DNA of 11,780 bases from an uncultured Ruminiclostridium sp. (GTDB taxonomy: Bacteria > Bacillota > Clostridia > Oscillospirales > Ruminococcaceae), in the NCBI GenBank assembly GCA_910588335.1, contig CAJUQV010000045.1, forward strand, positions 1-11,780, written 5' to 3'. Under the pieces are notes generated by a model. That model did not search any database, had not been told where the DNA came from, and saw only the letters and a list, made by a program, of their open reading frames with translations. Numbering within the stretch: position 1 is the first letter of the stretch; each line of letters starts with the position of its first letter. Below are positions 5,916 to 11,780 of the stretch, in pieces. Both the position numbers and the translations under genes were made by a program.

Positions 5916-5969
5916 TATTGAATAAAGAAATTCAGGGAAAAACAGCATAAAAGAAAGGACAACACCAAA

Positions 5970-7736
5970 ATGGCTGATTTAATGACAGGGCTTCGCCGTA
6001 CACATTACTGCGGCGAAGTATCGGGAACGGGAAGTGAAGTGACGGTAGGCGGTTTTGTACAGCGCATAAGAGATAAGGGCAGCCTTATTTTCATTGACCT
6101 GCGGGACAGAACCGGAATAGTTCAGCTTGTTTTCGACGACACCACCGATAAAGAGATTTTTTCAAAGGCAAAAACGGTAAAAAGCGAGTTTGTTCTTATG
6201 GCAAAAGGCCTTTTAAGAAACCGCGAAAGTGTAAACAAAGAGATAAAAACAGGCGACGTTGAAATACTGGTAAGCGATTTGCGCATTCTATCGAAAGCCC
6301 AGACTACTCCCTTCGAGATCACAGATAACACAAATGTGAACGAAGAGTTGAGGCTTCAGTATCGTTATCTTGATCTGCGCAGAAAAACGCTTCAGGACAA
6401 TATTATAAAGCGCTCCGAAATCGCCAAGACCGCAAGAGATTATTTTTATGAAAACGGCTTTATTGAAATAGAAACGCCGATGATGATAAAATCAACTCCC
6501 GAGGGAGCTCGTGATTACCTTGTGCCTTCAAGGATACATGATGGCAAATTTTACGCTTTGCCTCAGTCACCGCAGATATATAAGCAGCTTCTTATGATAG
6601 CCGGATTTGATCGCTATATACAGCTTGCCCGCTGTTTCCGCGACGAGGATCTCCGTGCCGACAGACAACCGGAGTTTACCCAGATAGATATGGAAATGAG
6701 CTTTGCGGACGTTGAGGATATTTTGGCAATAGGCGAAGGGCTTATCAAACGGCTGATGAAGGAAATCATGGATACGGATCTGCCCACGCCGCTTCCGCGC
6801 CTTAAATACAATGATGCAATGTCTCTATACGGCTCGGACAAGCCCGACACCCGCTTTGATATGACAATAAAGGATTTAAGCGAAACGGTCAGGGACACGG
6901 GATTTTCCGTATTTGCCAACGCGGTCGGAAACGGCGGCAGCGTAAGAGGAATAGTTGCCAAAAACGCGGCTTCCGCCCTTACCCGCAAGGAAATAGACAA
7001 GCTGACTGAATTTGTTAAAGGAATAGGCGCCAAAGGCCTTGCGTATATCCGCTGGGTAGACGAAACACCGGGCTGTTCCTTCGGAAAATTTATGGCAGAG
7101 GGAGAACTTGAGGGAATTTTAAAGGTCTTGGACTGTGAAAAAGGCGACGTTGCCTTTATCGTTGCCGATAAAAACAACGTGGTTCTTCCTGTTCTGGGAG
7201 CATTGCGCCTTAAAGCGGCTAAACAGCTTGATATTATTCCCGAAGGTTTTAATTTCCTCTGGATAACCGACTTTCCATTCTTTGAATACAACGACGAAAC
7301 CAAACACTGGGACGCTATGCACCACCCCTTTACCATGCCAAACGATGACTGTCTGCAATATCTTGAGAGCGATCCCGGAAAGGTGTTCGCGAAATGCTAT
7401 GATCTTGTTCTTAATGGCACCGAACTTTGCAGCGGCTCGATAAGAATCACCGATTCCGAGCTTCAGCAGAAGATGTTTGAAATTTTGGGTCTTACCGAGG
7501 AAGAGATAGGGACTAAATTCGGTTTTCTGGTAAACGCCTATAAGTACGCCGCACCGCCTCACGGTGGTATGGGAATAGGACTTGATCGTCTGGCAATGAT
7601 ACTTTGCGGCGCCGAAAATCTTCGCGACGTTACCGCTTTCCCGAAGGTGAAGGACGCCAGCGAGCTTATGTCGGAGTGTCCCGCAAAGGTTGATGAAGAG
7701 CAGCTTAAAGAGCTGCATATCAAGGTTGTGGAATAA
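5970..7736 (+). CDS. aspS: Aspartyl-tRNA synthetase
   Basis: The enzyme charges tRNA-Asp with aspartate for protein synthesis. At 588 aa it has the normal bacterial length and layout. An N-terminal OB-fold anticodon-binding domain (about 15-105, VGGFVQRIRDKGSLIFIDLRDRTG) is followed by the class II catalytic core: motif 1 around GFIEIETPMM (163-172), motif 2 with RCFRDEDLRADRQPEFTQID (221-240), and motif 3 GIGLDR (535-540). A bacterial-type insertion domain lies at roughly 285-420. The C-terminus after motif 3 is standard. CTT and ATA codons are frequent, typical of the resident genes here. Whether it is strictly Asp-specific or also charges tRNA-Asn cannot be told by eye. It has its own promoter and converges with the membrane-protein gene at 7811. 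Confidence 0.98.
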   Translation: MADLMTGLRRTHYCGEVSGTGSEVTVGGFVQRIRDKGSLIFIDLRDRTGIVQLVFDDTTDKEIFSKAKTVKSEFVLMAKGLLRNRESVNKEIKTGDVEILVSDLRILSKAQTTPFEITDNTNVNEELRLQYRYLDLRRKTLQDNIIKRSEIAKTARDYFYENGFIEIETPMMIKSTPEGARDYLVPSRIHDGKFYALPQSPQIYKQLLMIAGFDRYIQLARCFRDEDLRADRQPEFTQIDMEMSFADVEDILAIGEGLIKRLMKEIMDTDLPTPLPRLKYNDAMSLYGSDKPDTRFDMTIKDLSETVRDTGFSVFANAVGNGGSVRGIVAKNAASALTRKEIDKLTEFVKGIGAKGLAYIRWVDETPGCSFGKFMAEGELEGILKVLDCEKGDVAFIVADKNNVVLPVLGALRLKAAKQLDIIPEGFNFLWITDFPFFEYNDETKHWDAMHHPFTMPNDDCLQYLESDPGKVFAKCYDLVLNGTELCSGSIRITDSELQQKMFEILGLTEEEIGTKFGFLVNAYKYAAPPHGGMGIGLDRLAMILCGAENLRDVTAFPKVKDASELMSECPAKVDEEQLKELHIKVVE

Positions 7737-7810
7737 GGAAAAGACGAAAAGTTCAGCTTACCTTTTTTGCTAACCCGTAAATCGAATTTGATTTGAAAGC
7801 TGTTTTTACC

Positions 7811-8455
7811 TTATTTTTTGAGCAGTCTGTCTCTTTTTTCCCCGAAAACCCTTGTGATCACCCCAAGCGCTGCTCCCGTCAGCACCGCCGACACAACGGT
7901 TCCAATCCCCACGCTTCCGGGGCTATGTACGGTTATCAAACAAATTACAAGCGAAATTACGGAAACGGAGACGTCAAATCCTATCTTCACATTGGAAAAC
8001 TTAAAGCCCGTCACCTGTGAAATCGCAAGCATTGTGCCCTCTCCCGCCAGCGGCATTATATCGGCGGGAACGTAAAGAAAAATACCAATCGCCACTATCA
8101 CAATGCTTACCGCAAGCATTATTATTCTGAACGGCAGGCTGTCGGGCATAGGTATCATCATAACAAGGCCGTTGCAAAAGGTGGTAAAAAGCCCGAAAAC
8201 CACTCCAACTGCAAGCTGAAGTAGGTTTTTCGGCTTATATTTCCGCCTGAGCAGCAGAATTTGCAGCAAAACAAGAGCCACATGAAACAAAAAGGTAGCC
8301 ATACCCATTTCCACATTCCAGACTACCGTCAATGTGTAAGGGGGCGAGCTTACGGGCGATACACCCAAATCGGAGCGAACGGAAAAGGCGATTCCCACCG
8401 TCATTATGAAAAGTCCGATAAAATACATCGGGAGTCTTATTTTAAGATTTTTCAT
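7811..8455 (-). CDS. YczE/YyaS-like integral membrane protein
   Basis: The 214-aa protein has about six hydrophobic segments (near 8-26, 50-70, 79-101, 108-131, 157-177 and 184-203) and short loops. The YczE-like pattern is visible: an N-terminal helix running into FSVRSDLGVSPVSSPPYTL (24-42), LYVPADIMPLAGEGTMLAIS (127-146), and the Gly-rich last helix VGIGTVVSAVLTGAALGVI (182-200). Members are uncharacterised membrane proteins found widely in Firmicutes, sometimes proposed as transporters. The start at 8455 follows CGAGGG at about 11 bases and a near-perfect promoter. It is divergent from the methyltransferase and convergent with aspS; the 74-base gap to aspS shows no strong terminator. Confidence 0.85.
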   Translation of the reverse strand: MKNLKIRLPMYFIGLFIMTVGIAFSVRSDLGVSPVSSPPYTLTVVWNVEMGMATFLFHVALVLLQILLLRRKYKPKNLLQLAVGVVFGLFTTFCNGLVMMIPMPDSLPFRIIMLAVSIVIVAIGIFLYVPADIMPLAGEGTMLAISQVTGFKFSNVKIGFDVSVSVISLVICLITVHSPGSVGIGTVVSAVLTGAALGVITRVFGEKRDRLLKK

Positions 8456-8497
8456 TTTATTAAAAGCCCTCGGAATTCTTAAATTTTTTCTCTTTTT

Positions 8498-8526
8498 ATT
8501 ATATCACAGGCATTTTTTATTGTCAA
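8498..8526 (-). promoter_or_regulatory. Consensus promoter of the YczE-like gene
   Basis: On the minus strand TTGACA (8526-8521), a 17-base spacer and TATAAT (8503-8498): a perfect sigma-A consensus. An inverted repeat TTGTC-N7-GACAA (8520-8536, plus-strand reading) overlaps the -35 box and could be an operator. Confidence 0.85.
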
Positions 8527-8607
8527 TAAAAGACAAATTGCGACTCTTTTACCTTTTTATGTTGAAAAAAATTTTTATTAAAACAACCTGGCAGGCGGTT
8601 ATCTGTA

Positions 8608-9405
8608 ATGAGTAATTGCACAGACACAGGTTCTTGGGAGGGATCGGCGCTGAAAGAGATGAAACAGGACAGTTCCACAATCGCATGGAACGCCATGGGG
8701 GACGAATGGCTTGAACTGGTTAGGAAGGGAGAAAGCAGAAATTGCTTTATAATGCCAAATATGCTCAAATTTATGGGCGATGTAAAAGGCAAAAGGATTC
8801 TGGATTTAGGATGCGGCGAGGGCGGTTATTCCAGAGAGCTTACAAAAAGGGGCGCAAGGCTTGTTTCTGTTGACTGCTCAAAAAAAGCTATTGAATATGC
8901 GATTGCCTTTGCAAAGGAAGAAAATCTTCATATTGAGCACTTTGTCAGGAACAGCAACGATTTGTTTGATATAGAATCCGAACAGTTTGATATTGTTCTT
9001 TGCTCGATGATGCTCATGGATTGTGAGGATTTTGAGGGAACCTTGAAAGAAGCCGTTCGGGTATTAAAACCAAACGGAAGATTATTCGCAAGCGTTTTGC
9101 ACCCTTGCTTTGACGGAAACCATGAATTCGGAATAGGACGTCAGGGAATCGGCGTCGACAGGCAGGTAGTTGTCAAGAATTATTTCAAGCCGAAAGAGTG
9201 GGAGGCTCCTCTCCCGAGTGGCACTGTTCCTGTAATTTGGAGACACAGAACGCTGGAAGATTACGTGAAAACATTCCTTAAGGTGGGATTGACGATAACG
9301 GATTTGAACGAACCTCGGGCAAGTGACGATCAAGCGCAAATATCCGCCGCTATGGCTTGGCTTAAGAAAATCCCCTTGTACCTATATTGGGAATTAAAAA
9401 AATAA
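8608..9405 (+). CDS. Class I SAM-dependent methyltransferase
   Basis: The 265-aa protein carries a Rossmann-type SAM-binding core: motif I ILDLGCGEGGYS (64-75), an acidic residue ending the second strand in VSVDCS (Asp89), the fourth strand FDIVLCSMMLMDC (about 127-139), and LKPNGRLFASVLHPC as motif III with the following strand. This places it in the Methyltransf_11/25 group acting on small molecules; the substrate is unknown. The C-terminal part includes a Trp-rich substrate-side region (YFKPKEWEAPLP). The start is uncertain: the ATG at 8608 lacks a good ribosome binding site, while the ATG at 8659 is preceded by GGGAGG at a rather long distance. guaA follows after 38 bases, so read-through into guaA is plausible. 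Confidence 0.9.
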   Translation: MSNCTDTGSWEGSALKEMKQDSSTIAWNAMGDEWLELVRKGESRNCFIMPNMLKFMGDVKGKRILDLGCGEGGYSRELTKRGARLVSVDCSKKAIEYAIAFAKEENLHIEHFVRNSNDLFDIESEQFDIVLCSMMLMDCEDFEGTLKEAVRVLKPNGRLFASVLHPCFDGNHEFGIGRQGIGVDRQVVVKNYFKPKEWEAPLPSGTVPVIWRHRTLEDYVKTFLKVGLTITDLNEPRASDDQAQISAAMAWLKKIPLYLYWELKK

Positions 9406-9443
9406 AAGAACGAAAATTAAAAAACTCGAAAGGAAAGTAAACT

Positions 9444-10985
9444 ATGGATAACGAGCTTGTTCTGGTAATAGACTTCGGCGGTCAGTACAATCAGCTTATA
9501 GCCCGAAGAGTAAGAGAACACAACATATACTGCGAGGTTATTTCTTACAAAACCCCAGTGGAAGAGATAAAGGCAAGAAACCCCAAGGGCATCATATTTA
9601 CTGGTGGCCCCAACAGCGTGTATCTTGAAGACGCTCCGAGAATGCCCAAGGAAATTTTTGAGATAGGCGTGCCGATACTGGGAATCTGTTACGGCATACA
9701 ATTTATGGTTTACAGTCTCGGCGGAATAATAGGAAAAGCTAATGAAAACGCGGCGGCGGAGTTCGGAAGAACCGACTGTGAATTTGATCTGAGCTGCCCG
9801 GTATTCAATGACTTAAATCAAAAATCGGTGGTATGGATGAGCCATAACGACTACATAGAAAAGCTTCCCGAAGGCTTCAAGGCGGCAGGGCACAGCGAAA
9901 AGTGTCCCTTTGCGGCTATTGCCGACGACTTAAGGAAATTTTACGGCGTTCAGTTCCACCCCGAAGTAAATCATACCGAAGAGGGAAAGGAAATGTTAGG
10001 CAACTTCCTTTATAAGGTATGCGGCTGTAAAGGCGACTGGACAATGTCCAATTATGCCAAAACCGCAATTGCGCAGATTCGTGAAAAGGTGGGAAGCGGC
10101 AAAGTTCTTCTGGCTCTTTCCGGAGGAGTTGACAGCTCCGTTGCCTGCGCTCTTTTATCAAAGGCGGTGGGCGATCAGCTTACCTGTGTTTTTGTGGATC
10201 ACGGTTTTATGCGTAAAAACGAAGGGGATGAGGTAGAGGCGGCATTTAAGGATTGGAACGTAAATTTTGTGAGAGTCGACGCCTCCGACCGCTTTATAGG
10301 AAAGCTGGAAGGCGTTTCCGACCCAGAAACAAAGCGCAAGACCATAGGCGAGGAATTTATCCGCGTTTTTGAAGAGGAAGCGAAAAAAATAGGCAAGGTC
10401 GATTATCTTGTTCAGGGAACAATTTACCCCGACGTTATCGAAAGCGGTCTGGGCGACGCGGCGGTGATAAAATCTCACCATAATGTGGGAGGACTTCCCG
10501 ACTGCGTGGATTTCAAGGAAATAATCGAGCCCCTCAGACTTTTATTCAAGGACGAGGTCAGAAAATTGGGCACTGAGCTGGGACTTGCCGACTATCTTGT
10601 ATGGCGTCAGCCCTTCCCCGGCCCCGGACTTGCCATAAGAATAATGGGAGAAATCACAAGGGAAAAGCTGGCAATTTTACAGGACGCGGATCTGATTTTC
10701 AGGGAAGAGATAGCCGCGGCGGGATTGGATCGCAGCATAAATCAGTATTTCGCCGTGCTTACTAATATGAGGTCGGTGGGCGTAATGGGAGACGACAGGA
10801 CCTACGATTACGCTCTGGCGCTTCGCGGGGTAACCACTACCGATTTTATGACCGCCGACTTTGCGCGGATACCTTATGAGGTGCTGGAAAAAGTCAGCGT
10901 CAGGGTGGTGAACGAGGTGAAGCATATCAATAGGGTGGTTTATGACGTTACGAGTAAGCCGCCGGCTACTATTGAGTGGGAGTAA
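9444..10985 (+). CDS. guaA: GMP synthase (glutamine-hydrolysing)
   Basis: The enzyme converts XMP to GMP using ATP and ammonia released from glutamine, the last step of guanine nucleotide synthesis. Its 513 aa show the full bacterial architecture. A class I glutamine amidotransferase (about 4-195) has nucleophile Cys82 in GICYG and His172/Glu174 in FHPEV. An ATP-pyrophosphatase domain has P-loop LSGGVDSS (225-232). The C-terminal dimerisation domain ends in the invariant DVTSKPPATIEWE. AAAGGAAAG precedes the ATG. The gap to the methyltransferase is only 38 bases without a convincing promoter, so co-transcription is possible. No purine riboswitch lies upstream. The 3' end is a recognised insertion hotspot, of interest given the element-like gene that follows. 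Confidence 0.98.
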   Translation: MDNELVLVIDFGGQYNQLIARRVREHNIYCEVISYKTPVEEIKARNPKGIIFTGGPNSVYLEDAPRMPKEIFEIGVPILGICYGIQFMVYSLGGIIGKANENAAAEFGRTDCEFDLSCPVFNDLNQKSVVWMSHNDYIEKLPEGFKAAGHSEKCPFAAIADDLRKFYGVQFHPEVNHTEEGKEMLGNFLYKVCGCKGDWTMSNYAKTAIAQIREKVGSGKVLLALSGGVDSSVACALLSKAVGDQLTCVFVDHGFMRKNEGDEVEAAFKDWNVNFVRVDASDRFIGKLEGVSDPETKRKTIGEEFIRVFEEEAKKIGKVDYLVQGTIYPDVIESGLGDAAVIKSHHNVGGLPDCVDFKEIIEPLRLLFKDEVRKLGTELGLADYLVWRQPFPGPGLAIRIMGEITREKLAILQDADLIFREEIAAAGLDRSINQYFAVLTNMRSVGVMGDDRTYDYALALRGVTTTDFMTADFARIPYEVLEKVSVRVVNEVKHINRVVYDVTSKPPATIEWE

Positions 10986-11041
10986 GTAGAATTTACCCTA
11001 TGCCGCATAACAAAGCCATTTGTGGGCATCTAAACCTTGAT

Positions 11042-11061
11042 TTGATAGCAGATTGATAGCA
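11042..11061. repeat. Doubled TTGATAGCA in the guaA-XRE spacer
   Basis: TTGATAGCA occurs twice (11042-11050 and 11053-11061), followed by half-sites of ACCCGC/GCGGGT (first near 11069, then twice between about 11091 and 11106). This 138-base stretch after guaA has no credible gene. Closely spaced short repeats next to a known insertion site could be recombinase-binding sequence, which is speculative. Confidence 0.4.
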
Positions 11062-11123
11062 CCCTTGAACCCGCGTTTGCTGCAGGTTTAGCGGGTGGCT
11101 TGCGGGTATATCCATATAAAAAT

Positions 11124-11162
11124 AGGCATTATCGACTTTTCGGTCGGTAATGCCTTTTCTTA
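11124..11162. terminator. Bidirectional intrinsic terminator between guaA and the XRE gene
   Basis: AGGCATTA (11124-11131) pairs with TAATGCCT (11148-11155), extended inward by CGAC/GTCG. It is followed by TTTTCTTATTTT on the plus strand and by ATTTTTAT on the minus strand. It would serve the convergent XRE gene directly and guaA with a long 3' tail. Confidence 0.8.
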
Positions 11163-11699
11163 TTTTCTGCGTTTTTCGTGATCTTTCATCAGCTCGTCGG
11201 TGAGTGCGTCGTTCAGCTTGGACGAGGGGGTCATCTTGTGCCGCCGCTTGTTGGACTTGTCGAGTTCGGGGTACTTGTAGCGCCATTGATCGTAGTCCTG
11301 TTTGGTTATCTCGCCGTCGCGCCACATCTGCGCCTGTTTCTGCCACGCGAGGAACATCTCGATCATCTTGGAATATTCGGGCGCGCTTTTGTTCAGACGA
11401 ATGACAGGCTCTCCGTCAACCTCGTCGATCTTCAAGCCGTACAAGTCCTCTAAAGTGAACAGCGTGTGCATTATGCCGACATAACTTTCAATATCGGGAA
11501 CGTTGAGAGCCGCGGGCGACACGTCCAGAACCTCGGCGAGTTTCTCGGTCAGTTCCTCTTTCGGGGAGCGCGAGCCGCTTTCATACTGCGCCATACGAAT
11601 GTCGGCGGTCTTTTCGGGAAAGCCCACCGCGATACCGAGCCACTTTTGGGTCATTCCCCGAAGATTGCATATAAATCGTATTCTTTCGCCTATTGCCAT
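11160..11699 (-). CDS. XRE-family HTH regulator with C-terminal extension
   Basis: The 179-aa protein has an N-terminal Cro/CI-type helix-turn-helix (about 3-60: IGERIRFICNLRGMTQKWLGIAVGF, then RMAQYESGSRSP and LAEVLDVSPAAL). A longer region follows that is not part of the usual DNA-binding fold (YVGIMHTLFTLEDLYGLKIDEV, PEYSKMIEMFLAWQKQAQMW) and a highly charged tail rich in Lys, Arg and Asp. The start at 11699 has AAGGAG nine bases upstream; the in-frame extension to 11768 is rejected as it covers the promoter area. Regulators of this shape are common on integrative and conjugative elements of Clostridia (family knowledge, from memory). Its position tail-to-tail with guaA fits the edge of such an element, but no integrase or relaxase is in the window. 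Confidence 0.88.
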   Translation of the reverse strand: MAIGERIRFICNLRGMTQKWLGIAVGFPEKTADIRMAQYESGSRSPKEELTEKLAEVLDVSPAALNVPDIESYVGIMHTLFTLEDLYGLKIDEVDGEPVIRLNKSAPEYSKMIEMFLAWQKQAQMWRDGEITKQDYDQWRYKYPELDKSNKRRHKMTPSSKLNDALTDELMKDHEKRRK

Positions 11700-11731
11700 A
11701 CAAATCAACTCCTTTACAATAAGTATTAGCC

Positions 11732-11746
11732 TTGAGCAAAACTCAA
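11732..11746. promoter_or_regulatory. Perfect inverted repeat upstream of the XRE gene
   Basis: TTGAG-CAAAA-CTCAA lies 33 bases before the start codon of the XRE gene. Its form and size match operators of Cro/CI-type dimers, so autoregulation is plausible. A TAATAC -10-like sequence lies between it and the gene, but I could not fix a matching -35 box. Confidence 0.45.
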
Positions 11747-11780
11747 AAAACCGTATCAAAAACCACATTCAAGCCTTACT

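Noticed and set aside
6614..7336. 240-codon minus-strand ORF within aspS
   Set aside because: The plus strand encodes an intact aspartyl-tRNA synthetase with all class II motifs; the antisense frame is Ser/Leu-rich and has no recognisable domain.
9406..9443. Possible purine riboswitch before guaA
   Set aside because: The gap is only 38 bases, A-rich, and cannot hold a purine aptamer.
11069..11110. GGTTCAA-like sequence on the minus strand, considered as a tRNA T-arm fragment
   Set aside because: It lacks the paired T-stem and acceptor stem and no anticodon arm is present, so a tRNA or tRNA-derived attachment site is not supported.
10993..11346. 117-codon minus-strand ORF overlapping the XRE gene end and the spacer after guaA
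   Set aside because: It runs through the bidirectional terminator and overlaps the XRE coding region in another frame. I considered an integrase C-terminal remnant but saw no catalytic motif.

Overview
The window looks like a chromosomal segment from a gut-type member of the Clostridia (Bacillota). The grounds are strong GGAGG-type ribosome binding sites, sigma-A style promoters with 17-base spacers, A/T-rich spacers, and close matches to families common in Firmicutes (HxlR, YczE-like, FtsX/LolD-type ABC exporters). I could not name a genus from the sequence alone.

Layout, left to right. (1) 1-2640: the end of an accessory ABC export module. It comprises an FtsX-like permease cut off by the window edge, its ATPase and a tiny lipoprotein, all on the + strand. 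These genes favour CTG/GCG/ATC-type codons, unlike the CTT/ATA-rich genes to the right. The spacer between permease and ATPase holds a 157-base MITE-like element with 14-base terminal inverted repeats and a CTAA duplication. Related AT-rich palindromes sit just after the permease and just after the lipoprotein. (2) 2705-4115: a divergent pair, a degenerate metallo-beta-lactamase-fold protein (- strand) and an HxlR-family regulator (+ strand) with the conserved N-terminal Cys. The space between them is dense with promoter elements and inverted repeats. (3) 4237-4986: a GNAT acetyltransferase behind a clear promoter and a leader of about 185 bases with mutually exclusive base-pairing possibilities. 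(4) 5106-5869: a monocistronic beta-carbonic anhydrase with promoter and intrinsic terminator. (5) 5887-10985: housekeeping genes aspS (aspartyl-tRNA synthetase) and guaA (GMP synthase). Between them lie a YczE-like membrane protein on the - strand and a SAM-dependent methyltransferase just upstream of guaA. (6) 10986-11780: a short repeat-rich spacer, a bidirectional terminator and an XRE-family regulator facing guaA. The 3' end of guaA is a known insertion hotspot, so this may be the edge of an integrated element that continues past the window.

How the genes work together: only the permease, ATPase and lipoprotein (one export machine) and the HxlR/MBL-fold pair (regulator and probable target) look functionally coupled. 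The rest are independent units with their own promoters. I see no rRNA, tRNA or CRISPR array. I see no complete new system that I can defend. The best leads are the structured GNAT leader, the HxlR/MBL-like intergenic region and the guaA-adjacent boundary.
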